A DNA stretch of 64,000 nt from Valencia hispanica (GCA_963556495.2 OY747705.1:34772298-34836297), one strand, 5' to 3'. Positions 49,046 through 62,541 are shown, counted from the stretch's first letter. Made by a program: numbers and translations. The notes: generated from the sequence alone by a model not told the origin.

Positions 49046-52000
49046 TCTTCTTTGCATTTGAGTTCATCTCCACCATATTAATTATTAGCCATGGATGCCC
49101 CTGTAAGATGTTAAATCTAATTTTAAATCTCATTATTTTTTAAATAACGAGACCCAGTTTAAACCCTTAAAATTCCTGCAATTTCCGCCCTACATTTTTA
49201 AAAAACGCATACCCAAAATTAACTTAAAGCTGTTCTTGAACTATTTTGAGTAGAGACATGGCTGGGGTCTCTAGCAAACACTCTAAAATTTATCCCAGAA
49301 CTGTGTTAATATCTCTGAGTGCTATTGTTACCAAGCAATATGAATTTTAATACACTGAAAAATTATTTTATTTGTGTCCGATTATTTATTTTATATAAAT
49401 ACATGCTGTAAAAATGGCTTTAAAAAGAGGTGGTGACCTAAAACACACTGTGGGTCTAAAGCCTGAAGTATTACCTTCATCCACACCAAATTTGACAGCA
49501 ATAAACCAAAAAATGAATATTCTGCACACATTTGTATAACTACAGGTCAAAGGTGGTCAAAAGTGTGCCATATGCGCCATCTCCTGGGTAAATGCCGTAG
49601 TCCTCACTGAATTACAAATATCAGAATCATAACTTCATCTTACCATATAAAGCTCCACGGCTTCCTTCAATGTTGTATTTTGATTATAAAGGGTGTTTGG
49701 ACACGTTGCTGAAACAGTATGTTACTGGTACGCACTGTGCGTAATCTCTTCATGAATAAGACATTTTACGCACGTCATATACAATGGCTGCGAATAAGTC
49801 CGCCCGGTCAAGTTATATATCTGCGTTTACAGCATTACATTGGCTATTCGATGCGTCAATCATCAGAGTTCTGGACCGCGATTGGTTCGAGTTACTTACC
49901 ATAACGTGACTTTCCATCCACACGCCATTGGTTGGAGATGTACCATACGTAAGGAATAAACCGGATGAATTTAATTTTTTATTTTTTTGTTAACCCTTCC
50001 TGCTTCAGCCCCCTGACCGTGGTCTGGAGACACAGGGGAGAGACTTCCTCCAGGGCCGAAGACACCGTTCCTTCTCTGGGGTTAACTCCCGTCTCTTGCG
50101 TCAATGTGGTGTAGCACAGAAAGACAGCCAAGGCACAGGGTCACTGGAGAGATGGGCTTTAATCGTTGCAACACACATTAATACACTTCACGTACTTTTC
50201 TGCTGCTGCCTACCCCGGCTGCCCGCATATACACACCGGGCGGAAGTTAAACTCGCCATACTATGCGCTGAGCGCACGGACACACCCCGCATACACACCA
50301 TACACTGAGCTCACAATCACATCTGATGTGGCAAATCCTGCAACATTTTTATTTTTATTTTTTTTCTTCTGGGCATGCTCAGTGACCTTTGTAGGCGGAA
50401 GTGGAAGCGAAGGAATAGGAAACAAAGCCGTAAAGACTACAAAAATGGCCATAGACATTTCGGGAGCGCATTTTCACTGTTTGTTTTATATTTTTTATTG
50501 GTTTTGCTGTTGTCCGGGACTAATCACTTTTTCGGGGGGCTTTAATCGGACCCTTATTGATGTAAAAAGACAATTTTTTTTCGAAATGGATCGGTTTTGT
50601 CACATTTATTGGACTACGAAGTGGTGAGTTCCATATTTTTATACCTCCATCAGGTGAACGTTTGTGTTGGCAAAAGCGTTCACTGTGACTTCAGTTATGA
50701 TTGTATCCTTAAACGCCAGCCATAATTAGAATCACGAGACTCTTAGCTTTCCAATGATAGGTTCATAAAAGTTAGTAGTCAGAAAATCGGAAGATTTAAA
50801 CTAGGAGATGGGCTGGGCCCGCCCGCGGGCCCTCGGAATGTTATTAATTATACCAAACAAACCAGAACAATTGTTTATCAAAATATTCTAATATGCTTTT
50901 TTACTGCTACTTCAGTGAGATTAGCAAGTTGAAGATTTCAGATATCTAGTTTAGGTGCCTCTTCAAAAACGTTTGCATTGCCTCTTAAAACTAGCAATAA
51001 AATAAAAGTTGGCTCTGGCATTTGACTGAATGTACAATTAATATACATTTATTAGAAAAAAGTTTTAAAGAAGTATTATGTAGTTTATAAATTAGCCCTA
51101 GAAAAGAGCTATGTGGATATTATGATTCAATAACTGAGAACCATTGTTAGCAGTTTGAAGAAGTTGTTTTTTAGGTTTCTTTAATAATCTCTCACATCAG
51201 TAAACTGACTCAGAAACACCAGTTCTGTCAAGACAAAAGGGCCAAACTTCCATCAAAGTATGTGAGAATCAATGTGTTTGACCTAAGTCATACAATTTAA
51301 AAGACAGTTCTACCAAATACTAACAAATTGATGTAAACCCCTGAATTTAAAGCTAAATATTTTCCATAAAATTATCTCTCCCTGATATAACGTTTTGGTA
51401 AAACTAACTCACCTCAAACTGAAAAAAGTTTATTTTGATTTCATCTCAGACAGTAAGGAAAAAATATATGTTGTCTGTTTAAACAATGTATACAATGTTT
51501 CAACTGTACATACATAAGCCTGACAGAACTTGTCTGAAATCAAACCTATATACTGTATGCCTTTACCAAAGAAATTTTTGTGTGGTCTCTTCTGTAAAGT
51601 GCTGCGTCAGCCAAGGTCCAACAAGCTACTCCTGGCAGTGAGCCATGCAGTGCTGAATCCTCCCTGAGGATGAGTTCCCTTCTCCTCTCCATTGCACTGG
51701 ATCTGACTGACAGTCCCTTAAGGCAGCTCATTGTTGCATAAACACCACTGATCAGCAACAAGCTGTACAAGTGTTTTAAAATAATTTAGTGAATGAAAAA
51801 TGTGGGTTAGCCAAGAATACTCAGTTTTATGAAGATAAGCAATGTCTTACTAGCCTCGGTGCATGATTGGTCTTGTTCCCATTTTTCTGGTGCTTTCAAT
51901 ATTTTCTAAAATTTTCCATTTATTTGGTCTTGGAAAATGCATCTAAAAAGAGAAAACATGTGCTTTAGATGTTCTTTGAGTGTACAGATACACCTAATGA

Positions 52001-52289
52001 GAAAATATTCTTTGGACAGCTATCCAAGCTAAGAGGATGCACAGCAGGCGATAAGAGCTCACACTGTGAAATCTGTTATGAAAGTCATCTGAAGTCTGGG
52101 TGGGGATGTTGATTTGAACTAAATAAAGGGCTTGAAACCCAATACTGTTGCTCAGAGTGGGGAGAAACACCCAAAAGGCATCTGACTGGGGCAATTTAGG
52201 AAGTAATATGATGAGTTTGGATAGAAGATTTCTTGATTGTATGCATAAATATCTGGCTGAAGGGCATCATTCAATATAAAAAGACTGAT
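49046..52289. other. Intergenic stretch with a CpG-rich block, no gene assigned
   Basis: AT-rich except 49700-50630, which is CpG-rich and has many short GC-rich motifs (TGCGTAATCTC, GGGCATGCTCAGTGACC). An open frame at 50166-50627 ends before a good donor (GTG/GTGAGT, about 50622), but the encoded text has no domain. This block could be a transposon promoter or an orphan CpG island. Confidence 0.35.
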
Positions 52290-52615
52290 ATGCAGCTGCC
52301 TATCTCCAGCGGTCAAGGGGCAAGAGGTGGGGTACACCCTGGACAGGTCGCTAGTCCATCGCAGGTCAACGCAGAGACATACAAGACAAACAACCATGCA
52401 CACACACACTCGCACCTAAGGGCAATTTATAGAAACCAGTTAACCTAACAGTCATGTTTTTGGACTGTGGGAGGAAGCCGGAGTACCCAGACAGAACCAA
52501 CGCATGCATAGGGAGAACATGCAAACTGCATCCAGAAAGACCCCAGGCCGGGATTCAAACCCAGGACCTTCTTGCTGCAGGGCAACAGAGCTACCAACTG
52601 TGCTACTGTGCATGT
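52290..52615 (-). repeat. Fish interspersed repeat (SINE/MITE class), minus orientation
   Basis: The same family as 36862-37110, reversed. It contains GGGGTACACCCTGGACAGGT, TGTTTTTGGACTGTGGGAGG, GAGAACATGCAAACTGC and a terminal GTTCGAATCC-like block (GGGATTCAAACCCAGGACC) that acts as a B-box analogue. Non-coding. Confidence 0.7.
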
Positions 52616-52839
52616 GTAGTTGTGCATTAAAAAGTAAATGTATTATTTACAAGAAGTTAACAGAATATAAACTAAGAAAACAGATGTACAAATAACAGCA
52701 GCAGAAATGTTAATTAACTGAGTTAAACTGTGCAAATTATAGCAGGGGTGTAAATATTATTGGGTTTGTTGGGAAAAGTTCTGGTTGTAGAGTCTTACAG
52801 CTGCTGGGAGGAAGGACCTGTGAAAACGCACCTGTCAGG
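52616..52839 (-). repeat. Likely LINE 3' scrap
   Basis: TCTTACAGCTGCTGGGAGGAAGGACC resembles the segment beyond the RT domain of a fish LINE. The remainder is AT-rich with no open frame. Confidence 0.35.
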
Positions 52840-53125
52840 AACGTGTGTGATTCATGGACTCAAACGCAGAAGCCGAGGAAAGGTGTAAGGATGTTTATTT
52901 AAGGTCACGACGAGGAGATGACGGCTGGAACGAAGAGACCGGACATCGGGAAGGAGGACAACAAGGTAGGCACACGAGACATCACTAATGATCCAGCGCT
53001 GAGTGAAGGGAAGTGACTGGTTTTCAAGGCAGGAGGTGAGGAGGATCAGGTGTGAATGATTGACGAGACACAGGTGAGGATAATGATGAGGAGAGGGTGA
53101 TTGGGGCAGCATGACAGCTCCTTCA
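52840..53125 (-). repeat. Interspersed retro-repeat, reversed relative of 40090-40390
   Basis: The reverse strand ends GAGTCTGC...GTTTGAGTCC, with TTAAATAAACATCC preceding it. The flanking text matches the plus-strand member at 40 kb in layout. Non-coding. Confidence 0.45.
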
Positions 53126-53764
53126 TGCACCTAGGATTGTTGAGAATATTTTAATTACAAGCATAAGGTTGTTTCTTCTGTCATCACAAGAGTGTTAAGA
53201 ATAAGGCAAGAGGTGTGACCTTGACTTCAGATCAAAGCGTAAAACAACACAATGCATGCTTAGTATGGAATAACTGGTTTAGACTGGGTTTAAGAGGTTT
53301 ATCTGTGTGTGCTGTGTTCTTTAAAGATATCCTTCTTTGAATGTCCATAAAGGGTATTGACCCTAATGGAAATTTGCCCTTAGGACAGGGCTGCATGGGT
53401 CACAGGACACTCCCAGATACCTGATAGCTGATAAGTCTGATGTTCACATTCTGTGTTTTATTTAAACTCAAGTTAAATGTTGATGAAATTAAAGGGTCTA
53501 TGTAATTATTTTACTTTTAAGGAACATGCACTCCAAAAAGAGATATGTCAAAAGAAAATAGCATAGGTGGGTGTAGTAACAAGTATTGTGAATTCTCTAA
53601 TCAAATAAAGTTTAAAGGCACCAATTATTTAAAATATCTCACAAATAGAATATGTGAGAATTAACTCAACAGGTGTAGTCCTTGATTATACTTAGGACAT
53701 GCGTAATTTTTGACACAAATGTTCTTCCAGAGTAAGTTAAATACTTTATTGAGAAATTGGGATT
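53126..53764. other. Spacer before the LTR, no gene
   Basis: AT-rich, nothing recognised. Confidence 0.4.
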
Positions 53765-54174
53765 TGTTGTTTAAAGTGACTACATGGGTGTGAAGACTTT
53801 TTACCTCAGGGGAAATTCTCCCAGCAAGCTGATAAGAACTTTTAGAAGCAAAGCATTATCACATAAGGGAACCTATCACAAATTGTGTAATTATAAGGTG
53901 TTTGTTTCTGATTGGTTGACTGTGAGCAGGGGAAGAACCGCTCCTCCTCTGCAGGGTGTAACTTTGCTGGATGTTCCTAATAAAAGGCTGAAGTAAATAA
54001 AGGATCTTTGAATAGATTGAATGCTCTATTCGCGATATATATAAGTATATCGTAATGAAACTGTTGAGTCCTTTGTAATTTATTCGGTTGTTTCCAGGTT
54101 GTCAGAGAATATAAGAACCTGGGAGAATATGGGGACTTCAGTGTCTAGTATTGGAATTAGACTGAAGTACAACA
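53765..54174 (+). mobile_element. Retrovirus-type LTR (410 bp)
   Basis: It begins TGTTGT and ends ACAACA, a perfect 6-bp inverted end typical of LTRs. It holds a CCAAT-class motif (GATTGGTTG, 53910), an AATAAAAG box that could serve as TATA (53979-53986) and a polyadenylation AATAAA (53996-54001). A primer-binding-like TGG lies three bases downstream. No partner LTR was found in the window, so this is the 5' end of a decayed provirus. Confidence 0.6.
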
Positions 54175-54177
54175 ATT

Positions 54178-54195
54178 TGGTGTTTCTGCCAGGTT
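54178..54195 (+). promoter_or_regulatory. Candidate tRNA primer-binding site
   Basis: It starts TGG three bases after the LTR CA, where a tRNA CCA end would pair to prime minus-strand DNA. The 18 bases TGGTGTTTCTGCCAGGTT do not match a tRNA I can name with certainty. Confidence 0.45.
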
Positions 54196-57084
54196 CTCTG
54201 ATCAACTATTGTAAGTATGTTAGGACACAGGACTCACAAAGTTTGGCCCTGGGACAGCTCAACTAAAAGGTAAGCAGTACCCTTTTAATTAAAAACTGCT
54301 AAATTGAACATTCTAAAATTGTGGCTGTCCCATAGCTCACTGGTCTTTTAAATGGAAATATTGATTATGGTTTGTTTTTTCCCTCGGAATTGATCGACCC
54401 CATACCGTTTCTGACGAGAGGCGGTTAGAAGCTGCAGGGCAGTGAGATTGGGACTGGACTGAGCCCAGGGCGTGAGGAACCCTAAATTCGGTCTGGACGT
54501 AGGCGTCCAACTGGAAGTCTGGGACTCCAGGTTAGTAGGAAAAGAGACAGCCAAGCTTTTTTTCAATTCGATTAATATGTTTCAGCAGCTGGACGCTTTG
54601 ACCTCCCAAGCAGGCCTGCAAAGAAGGTGAGCAGAACCCGTTTAAACTAAATTCTGCAAATTGGACTTAACCAAATAAAGGGAGAAAAATGTGTTAGCTT
54701 GTTGATCCACAAATTTTACTTGAGCAATTAAAACTAGATTAATGGGTTAGAGTCCCAGGTTAATGAGGTTAGAGTCCTCGAATAAAGTTGAAAATGTTGG
54801 GTTAGAGTCCCAAGGCTAATGAGGTCCTCTAATAAGGTTGCATATGCTTAATAATTTGTGATATGTTGTGTTTTGTTATCGTTCATTGTTGTGGTGTATA
54901 TGGCGTATATGTTATGAGAATTCACCTAGGGTGTAAATATATGTATATACATAAACTGCTGCAGTATGTATTAACAGATTCCTGATTCATGTGTAAAAGT
55001 TATGTGTTAGATGTTGAAAAGTGCAGCTTCCTCTGATTGTGAAAGAGATTTAAGGGGCAGAGGTTATGCTAAACGGGGAGAGCTGGTGTGTGAGCTCTGT
55101 GTGTGTGTGATTGCAGTCGCAGGTTCTCTGACCCCTCAGTGTTTCTTACTGAGTGCTGATAAGAGATGTGTGTAAATTTCTGATGGAAACAGTAGTTTTA
55201 AGAAAGAGGCAACTATGGTTTGGGTTAGAAGTGATCGGTAAAGAAGGTGTATTGAATTAGTTATGGTGAATTGAGAGTTTTATTTGCAAATATCTGGAAT
55301 TGGATACTGTACAGATAATTGTTCTATTCTCTTCTGTTCTGAGTAAGTGTTGATGACTGTGCATGTATTGTATGAATCGTCCAGGGATAAATTGAGTTGT
55401 AAGTGTCTTAAATAGGAAGAGGTATGGATGAGATAGATTGCCAGAAAGAAATGAGGAAGACAGATTTTTTTAAAATTGTAAATATTTACAAGTTAGATGA
55501 TTGTTGTAACTCTCACTGTTGTTTATATGAGCTTATAGAGGAGAAATAGGGGGTAAAAATACTACCTATATAAATATACATAGTTTATAGAGTCATAAAT
55601 ACATTCTAAATCTTAAAAATAATATTATGATTCTGATAACTTAGATGTTCACCTAACATGGCAAGTCAAACATGATGAAGGAATGCCTTATAAATTTTAA
55701 TAGGTCTAGTTTTTTTAATAGATGCTAAACAGCTTTAAGTGCCTGACCCTTTGAACAAAAGCTAGAATTTATCAAAATCTTTAAAATGCAGTAGATTTAG
55801 TTGACTGCCTTAAATCATAGTTCATTTTTTGTTAATCAGTCTTTCTTTTACCTTTTAAACCTTCTGCCTGTCCCAAAGATAATATAGGCTTTAAATTCCC
55901 AATAAGAGAAATTATTCGCAAGGAAAGCACAGCTGTAGGTTTTGTTCTTACCTTGATAACAGTATGATGCTGCTGATGGTTAATTTTTTTTTCCTTCCTA
56001 CGTTGTGCAGGAGTTTCTTAAATATCTCAGCTTAGCTGGTTTTGTTGATATGGTACTACATAGCTTACCTTTTATAATGTACTTTGATTTCATAACTTCT
56101 GTACAGACAGGAGTTGTGCCAGCCCTCCTAACAAGGGACCTGCACAATAGGCCCATGGACCCTAAGGTTGAAATATTTAAAATTCCTTAATCACTCATCT
56201 GAGTGTGAGTAGTGGTCTTGAACAGTGGTAATTGAACCAGATCAGATAAAGTACATACAGAAAAATGAATTAAACATATATTGCTTGTCAGTAGTCAATA
56301 TTAAATTTAAATTTATAGTCACATGGGGTACGAATAAATTTTTTTTACAGGTTTTTGAATACCCCGCGAGTGCTTTTTAAACAGCCAATTTGAACATATG
56401 ATGCAAATAGCCTGTACAACAGAAAAGGCCTATTTTTCATTGAAAATGCCAGTGTTTTTCTAGCAGTATGTAGAATTTAGCAGGCACTACTCTTTTAATT
56501 TAATTGAAATTATTTTATGATATCTACCAAAATGAATATAAGTCTAACTAAATTCTGATGTTTTAAATGATACTTGAAGACTGAAATACAATACATGTAT
56601 ATATGATTTGCTTTACTTATTACGATGCACTGTTAGTTTTTACAGTATAGATGAGAAACAGAGAGAAAGGAAAATGTGTTGTGGTATTGGCAACTCTGCC
56701 AAAACCCACCCTGAATTAACTGCCCCATGGGCAGTTCCATGCCTTCTGTGTTATCCTCCAGTTCAAGAATCGGATTACAATCAATGGGGAAGATTAAAGG
56801 GGAAGGTTTGAACTAGAATAGTTTTCAATATATGTGTTTAAGTTAAAGTTGGAGTGGATGCGAAGGGAGGAGCCTGTCACCTCTGTGGTATGAACGGTGG
56901 ATTAAAGCCCAGAAATGTCACATGAATAAAGGCAGAGATATGGTCAAAGAGGGGGACTACGTGAGTGAGAGGAAAAAGCCACCCCACCCACATGCTACAG
57001 AACATTGAAAATTGGAGGCCAGTATTAACTGACTGAATGGAGATCGGAGCTTTGATCCCAATCAATATGGACACACTCCCATGA
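54196..57084 (+). other. Degraded internal region of an LTR element, no intact gene
   Basis: It contains two similar leader blocks (54270-54310 and 54635-54665), each with AAGGTRAGCAG and ACCC near TTTAA, and a repeated GGGTTAGAGTCCCA motif at 54745 and 54809. Around 56640-56815 a frame reads GNSAKTHPELTAP and CYPPVQESDYNQWG before a stop. It might be a worn matrix-region remnant, but this is weak. No pol or env was found. Confidence 0.3.
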
Positions 57085-58255
57085 AGGAGACACAGCCCTC
57101 TGTCCTCACATACTGTGGGCGTCTTGTGAGGTAGTCCAGTATCCACTGCAACATGTGGTGGTCCACTCCTGACAGCTCCAGCTTGTCCTTCAGAATTCCT
57201 GGCTGGATGGTGTTGAAAGCACTGGAGAAATCAAAGAACATGATCCTTACAGTGCTTCCAGGGGAGTCAGAGCTCGGTGTAGGAGGTAGATGATGGTATC
57301 ATCCACCCCAATGCCAGGCTGGTAGGCCAACTGCTGCGGATCCAATGAAGACCTCACCAGGAGGCGAAGATGGTTGAGAACCAACCTTTTGAGGGTCTTC
57401 ATAGACGTGAGGTCAAGGCTACTGGCCTGTAGTTGCTGAGGTCCTTTGGATGTGAGGTCTTTGGTACTGGTACCACATATGAGGTCTTCCAAAGCTGTGG
57501 TAGTTTCACCAGCTTCAGGCTCAGGTTGAACATAAATCCCATGATGTCACACAGTTGATCTGCGCAGCACCTCGAGAGCCTGGACTTTATGGCATCTGGA
57601 CCGGCAGCCTTTCACACCATGATCTTTTTCAGCTCATTCCTCACCTGAAGTGTTGAAAGAGACAAATGGGGGGAGGGGATGTATGATGGAGTCCTCAGAA
57701 GCAGGCGGTTGGTGTGATGCCTGGGAGCTGAGACGTGTAAAGTCCTGGGAAGAAAATCAGGAAGTCCTCAAAGAGGAGGGGGGTTGCAGCAGGGGAGATG
57801 AAGCTGGGGGAGGGGTGGGTGACTGATTAAACCTGTAGAAATGGTTCAAGTCGTTCACCCACCCTAAGTCTCCTGCAGACTGGGGGTTTGATTTGTGCCC
57901 GGACATTTTCATTAGCCTCTTCCAAACCCCACTGATGTTGTCCTGCTGCAGCTGGTCCTCCATCTAATTTCCTTGTTGTATTTTCCATCTCAGCTTTTTC
58001 TGCACAGCTCTCAGCTCCACCTTGTTTCCAGATCTAAAGGCCCTTTTCTTGTCCTTGAGGAGAGCCTTTATTTCCGGGTTGATTCAGGGCTTGTTTTTGG
58101 AGAAACACCATACCTTTATGATGGGTATGGTGTTGTCCACACAGAAGTTGATGTAGTCTGCAGTGTGCAGAGTACACAGCTATCACGTTAACATGTGTAA
58201 ACTCCTGCTCCATGCTAACAGCTAACCGCTCAATGTCCTTACCGCATAGCGTCTA
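57085..58255 (-). mobile_element. LINE reverse-transcriptase fragment, second lineage
   Basis: On the minus strand 57492-57247 encodes LTSMKTLKRLVLNHLRLLV and then LDPQQLAYQPGIGVDDTIIY, the RT thumb-side motifs of a fish non-LTR family that differs from the L2-like copies. The region up to 58255 continues the ORF2 linker (KRAFRSGNKVELRAVQK-type text near 58000-58060). Frameshifts and stops break it throughout. The 3' end was not seen, so it is a truncated copy. Confidence 0.65.
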
Positions 58256-58799
58256 TTTGATAGACAAATGCCCAGAGTTACACAATACCTACTTCCCCTG
58301 CAGTTAGGCCTGATCCCGGCACGAGCGCCGCCCGTGCCTCTTTCTTCTCAACCCACGTCTCTTTTCTTCATAGCTTGCGGGGGATGTGGGCTCGCTCGGT
58401 GGGAGACAGTACAGCGGAGCTACCGAGACCTAGGAGCTGATCCCTGGTGTAAGCAATGGGCGATCGAGCGCTCACATGCTCTCCGGACACAAATGCTGAG
58501 AAAAATTTAATAAAATGAACAACTGTCCACAAAATGGTCGACACGATTGTGGGAACAGCAGTCCACAATAAAAGAAATAACAAAATACTCAAAACATTGA
58601 AGAACATATATATATAAAGAGAAAAAAACTCAGGATCAGTTAGAGCTGCTGAGACTGGCTGCCTGCTCGCACGGCACCAAAAGATCGCTTAGCATCAGAG
58701 GAAAATAAAGAGTGCTCCTGGATTGGCTGCTTTGTAAACACCATTCAATAGTGAATCAAGTAGCATTGTACATAAAGCATTACAGCTTCCAAAGCTGCA
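58256..58799. other. GC-rich flank of the LINE fragment, no gene
   Basis: 58300-58500 is CpG-rich and might be LINE 5' sequence. Beyond it is a short TATATATA stretch (58610). Frames lack support. Confidence 0.35.
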
Positions 58800-59003
58800 T
58801 TTTCTTTTTTTCCTTTTATTTAAGGTTTTTTGGCCACAGTGGCCTTTGACAGTGGATAAGATACAGAAAGGGGAGAAAAGTGGGGGATAGACACTTGGCA
58901 AATGTCCTCGGGTCGCAGTTGAACCTGGAATGACTGCATCAAGGGCTAAGCCCTCTGAACATGGGTTGCCTGTCTTAGACCACTGTGCCACACGACGCCC
59001 CAG
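58800..59003 (-). repeat. tRNA-related SINE, minus orientation
   Basis: On the minus strand it begins GGGGCGTCGTGTGGCACAGT (A-box-like) and continues GGTTCAACTGCGACC (B-box-like). It ends in CCACTGTGGCCAAAAAACC and a T-rich border. The layout matches a widespread fish SINE. Confidence 0.65.
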
Positions 59004-61108
59004 CTGCATTTTCTTTACAATATTTCACATATGCGCTACAAAACATCAGTGAATAGGCGGATATACCTCGTTTAACTTGCAGTCATGTTACAATGAAAAA
59101 TCCTCAGTCAGCTGAATCTGTGAATACTGAACAACGGATAGTCGGGGGTCCACTGTACCACCAAATTAATAAAGAAAACAAAAAGGTGGCCATCATTAAT
59201 GTCCACAGAACAGGTCTTGTTTAAGAAATTGCTTCAGTTTTAATTTGAAATGATGCCAATTAGAGTTCATCTTTAGTGCTACTAGGAAGGAGTACAAGTC
59301 TAAATGTGTACAGAGATGGTTGCTTGTCCCAAATAAGTTTTATGTAAACCAACCTCACAGTTCCCAATGGGTGCTTAATGAGTTACTGATCCAGCAGTTC
59401 TAAGAGGATCCAAAAGTCAAATGAGTAGTTCCTCTTTTTTTCATGTTGTTTAGAGTGAATGGTGTTTGATTGTTGTTGATCTTCTGTTTACTTCTGGCTG
59501 CCAAAAGAATTACCCCATGGGAACAGTCAAGAATCTTTGAACCTTGAAAGATCACTTGGAAACCTTACCCATTGAAAAATCTGTTTAAGATTAAACATGT
59601 AATAAAGTTTATTCAATTTCATCATATTGAAGTACTCAAGAACAGAGATGTGTTCTAATAGACTTCAAATCCAAGATCCTAATCATTATATTATATTTAA
59701 TCCTCAGTGACTTGAGAGTGGTAGCAGCTTCTTATGATCAAGAAGTTAGATAGAAGCGTGAATGAGGGAAACTCATTGAATACTTCGGGTTAACATCTTT
59801 ACATGTTTGTTCAATTTTAGATGAAAACCCAAGATTAAACCAAGATATTTTTGTTGTACTTATACATTTCCGTTATTTGTTATGTGAATGTGAATGATAA
59901 AATGTTAATTTAATGACTGCAACTTTCAGTGAAAACCCAATTTAATGAGCTGTTTTGGGACAATCTGTGGGTTCAGTTGCATGTTTGGCCACTGAAGAGT
60001 TGGAGCATGACTCAAAGTTAATAGACTGTGGGGAATAAAAACAACTCTTAGTTGCTGTCTGCATGTTTGTGGCAGGTGACTAAACCCACTTGGAATTAGA
60101 AAACATATAACTTCTCTTAGCAATAACCAAACAACTCCTCTTTTAGTGCTATTTTTGTGTTAACACCAATAAGTGTGGGGTGTTACATTTATTTGAAATA
60201 TATGGACATCATTATTTACCTTTCCTAGTAAATACTTTTTTACAAATTGGTTTTTAACACTTGGAGAACTTTATATATATATATATATATATATGTGCTG
60301 TTTCTTTTTATTAAAAAACTTTGAGATTAATTAATTATGATCTGTAATTAATTAATCTAATTAACCTCTTTTTTAATCTCACCTAATAATTGCTGAGAAA
60401 AGCCTTCATCTTGAGGTATTTTCTTTTAAATTCATTACATTATTGTGGTAGAACAAAAGTTTCATACGTTTAATTTAAAAAACTGGCTTTATGAAGTCAT
60501 TTGTTGTATTTAACAGACTTGAACAGATGCAGTCCCAGCCATTTACATTCTGCTGTTTTTGTGAGTAGTCCCAAGTGTTTCAACCATCTGCTTCGAGCAT
60601 GCGCGATTAATTAGCGTTCTGGACGCAGTAAGGTAAATATAGTTTCTGGGTCCAGCTGTATTACGAGTTAAATGCGTAATATGCGTATTATTTTTGATAC
60701 CGATGGCTTGCCATACCGGTGGACCTGGGCGGCCGGGTGGAGCTGCAGTGTGCGGTGCAGACTGCAGACTGGTTGCCTGCTGTGAGCTCTGAGACGGGAG
60801 AGTGCCCCACTGCTCTTTGGGAAGAGTAACAACGTTACATGCTTCACCCAAAAGTTCCCAATAACCCCATAAAAATTTATAGATTTGACCCTAGTTGTTT
60901 TTTTTTTTTTTTAGAAAGAATTGCTAGAGGGGTCTAAAAACTCGCCAAATATAGCAAAGTTGGCAACATTGTCAGCAACTCACCGTTCCTCCTCACCGTG
61001 ATGGAAGCTAGTCATCTTCTGATGAGTTTACAGCCAATCGATGTCCACTTCCGGGTGTGGAAAACTCAAGAACAAGAAGCCCAGTGCATAAAACGCGTTT
61101 TATTTAGA
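59004..61108. other. Intergenic stretch, no gene
   Basis: AT-rich, with a (TA)n run at 60275-60294. A CpG-rich block lies at 60560-60860, and text at 60890-60990 (TTGCTAGAGGGGTCTAAAAA) recurs in fish transposons. No exon was seen. Confidence 0.4.
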
Positions 61109-62541
61109 GTGCCCCTGGCATGAAATTCCCCGCAACGTTTGGGCCCTTTTTAGTCACACTCTAAGTACCTTAATACTGTATCAAAGGATTGTTAGCTGTA
61201 GCTCAGCCCTGTTGTAGAATTGCAGCCTCTACTAAGAGGCCCTTCTTTTAGCATTAGCACATAACAACCGAATTTTGGTAGGCGGGGCCCAAGCCATGCG
61301 ACTCTATTGTCGATTGAGTCTCTAACGTTCGCATCTGATGAAACATTGACAGACATGCATTTGCGCACCACAAATTGCCCAAATTCCAATATTACCCTTT
61401 GTATGAAATGTAATTAGGTTTAGGCCTAATTGTATTGTGTGTTGAACAACAATCTGTTTACAAATTACAGGCCTAATAAAATATTTGATCATCCATCCAC
61501 ACAGCCATCCGTCCTCATTACGTCTCTAGCTTCACCACGATAGTAATGGCTCAGTTATCGGCTACTATAACTATGTAATGACGTTTCAATTTGATCCAAA
61601 ATCTGATACGGACGGCGAGGCACCTGAGGAGGAACCAGAAAGGTAGAGCACGTCTTCCACAGGTGATCCAGATAGACGTGGTGCACGGAGGGAAGGGCTG
61701 TGTGTGTGTGTGTATGTGTGAGCGAGAGACACGTGAGTGACAGAGATGAAAAGAGAGCAGAGAATGAATATGCTGCGTGTTTTAAATAGCGTAAAAAACA
61801 AAAACAAAATGCAATATGTGACGGTCGGTGTTGATCTTTTTTTTTTTTTTTTTGGTCGGTGTTGAATCTGTGGCGGTCGGAGTTTAATTTGTGACGCACC
61901 GCCGCAGATTCTTCATGTGTGGAAACACTGGTATATAACAGCTGAAGGACATTATTGCGGAACTATAGGCTACATACTTTTATAGGGATATTTGCTGGTT
62001 CACGGAGGGTTGGTATTGATCCTGGTAAAAGTTTAAGACGATCTGCGAATCCACTGCTGTGTTGTCCCAAGTTAATAAAACATTCGTCAGAGAAATGTTT
62101 GCCACAAACGACCATGCGCTCCGGGAGTCAGTCGGGTACATTCTCTGCATAAATAAAGTCCATCCATAAGCTTTTCAGTGGCTCGGAAGAGGGGAGGACA
62201 GTGTTGATGCGGTCTGGACTCCATGTTGTCGGTTAGTTGTTTGCCTTTTACCGTAGCTCTTGTTGTTTAGGTTGTAATATGCGCCGCGGGGGGAGGGACT
62301 TGGAGAGCGTAGTTCAGAGAAGGGGGTAATTGGTTGGAACTCAGTGACGACAAATGCCGAAACGTGTGGTCATATGCCGAACTGCAAAACAGCCCATTTC
62401 TGAGTGCTAATTTCACTATGTAGGCAGACATACCCCGGGACAAAGGAAAGACTAATCAGTCGTTTTAACCCCTTAGGGGACATAGGCTGGCTGGGGAAAC
62501 TAACAAATATGACCAAAATGCAAATTTCATGCCAGGGGCAC
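61109..62541. mobile_element. DNA-transposon-like segment with 19-bp inverted repeats
   Basis: GTGCCCCTGGCATGAAATT at 61109-61127 is repeated, perfectly inverted, at 62523-62541. The 1,433 bp between carries (TG)n and poly-T runs, many GACGGTCGGTG-type repeats (61820-61880), and short open frames without a recognisable transposase. The right end abuts the LTR at 62542, so a target duplication cannot be tested here. It is probably a non-autonomous element of unknown superfamily. Confidence 0.6.
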
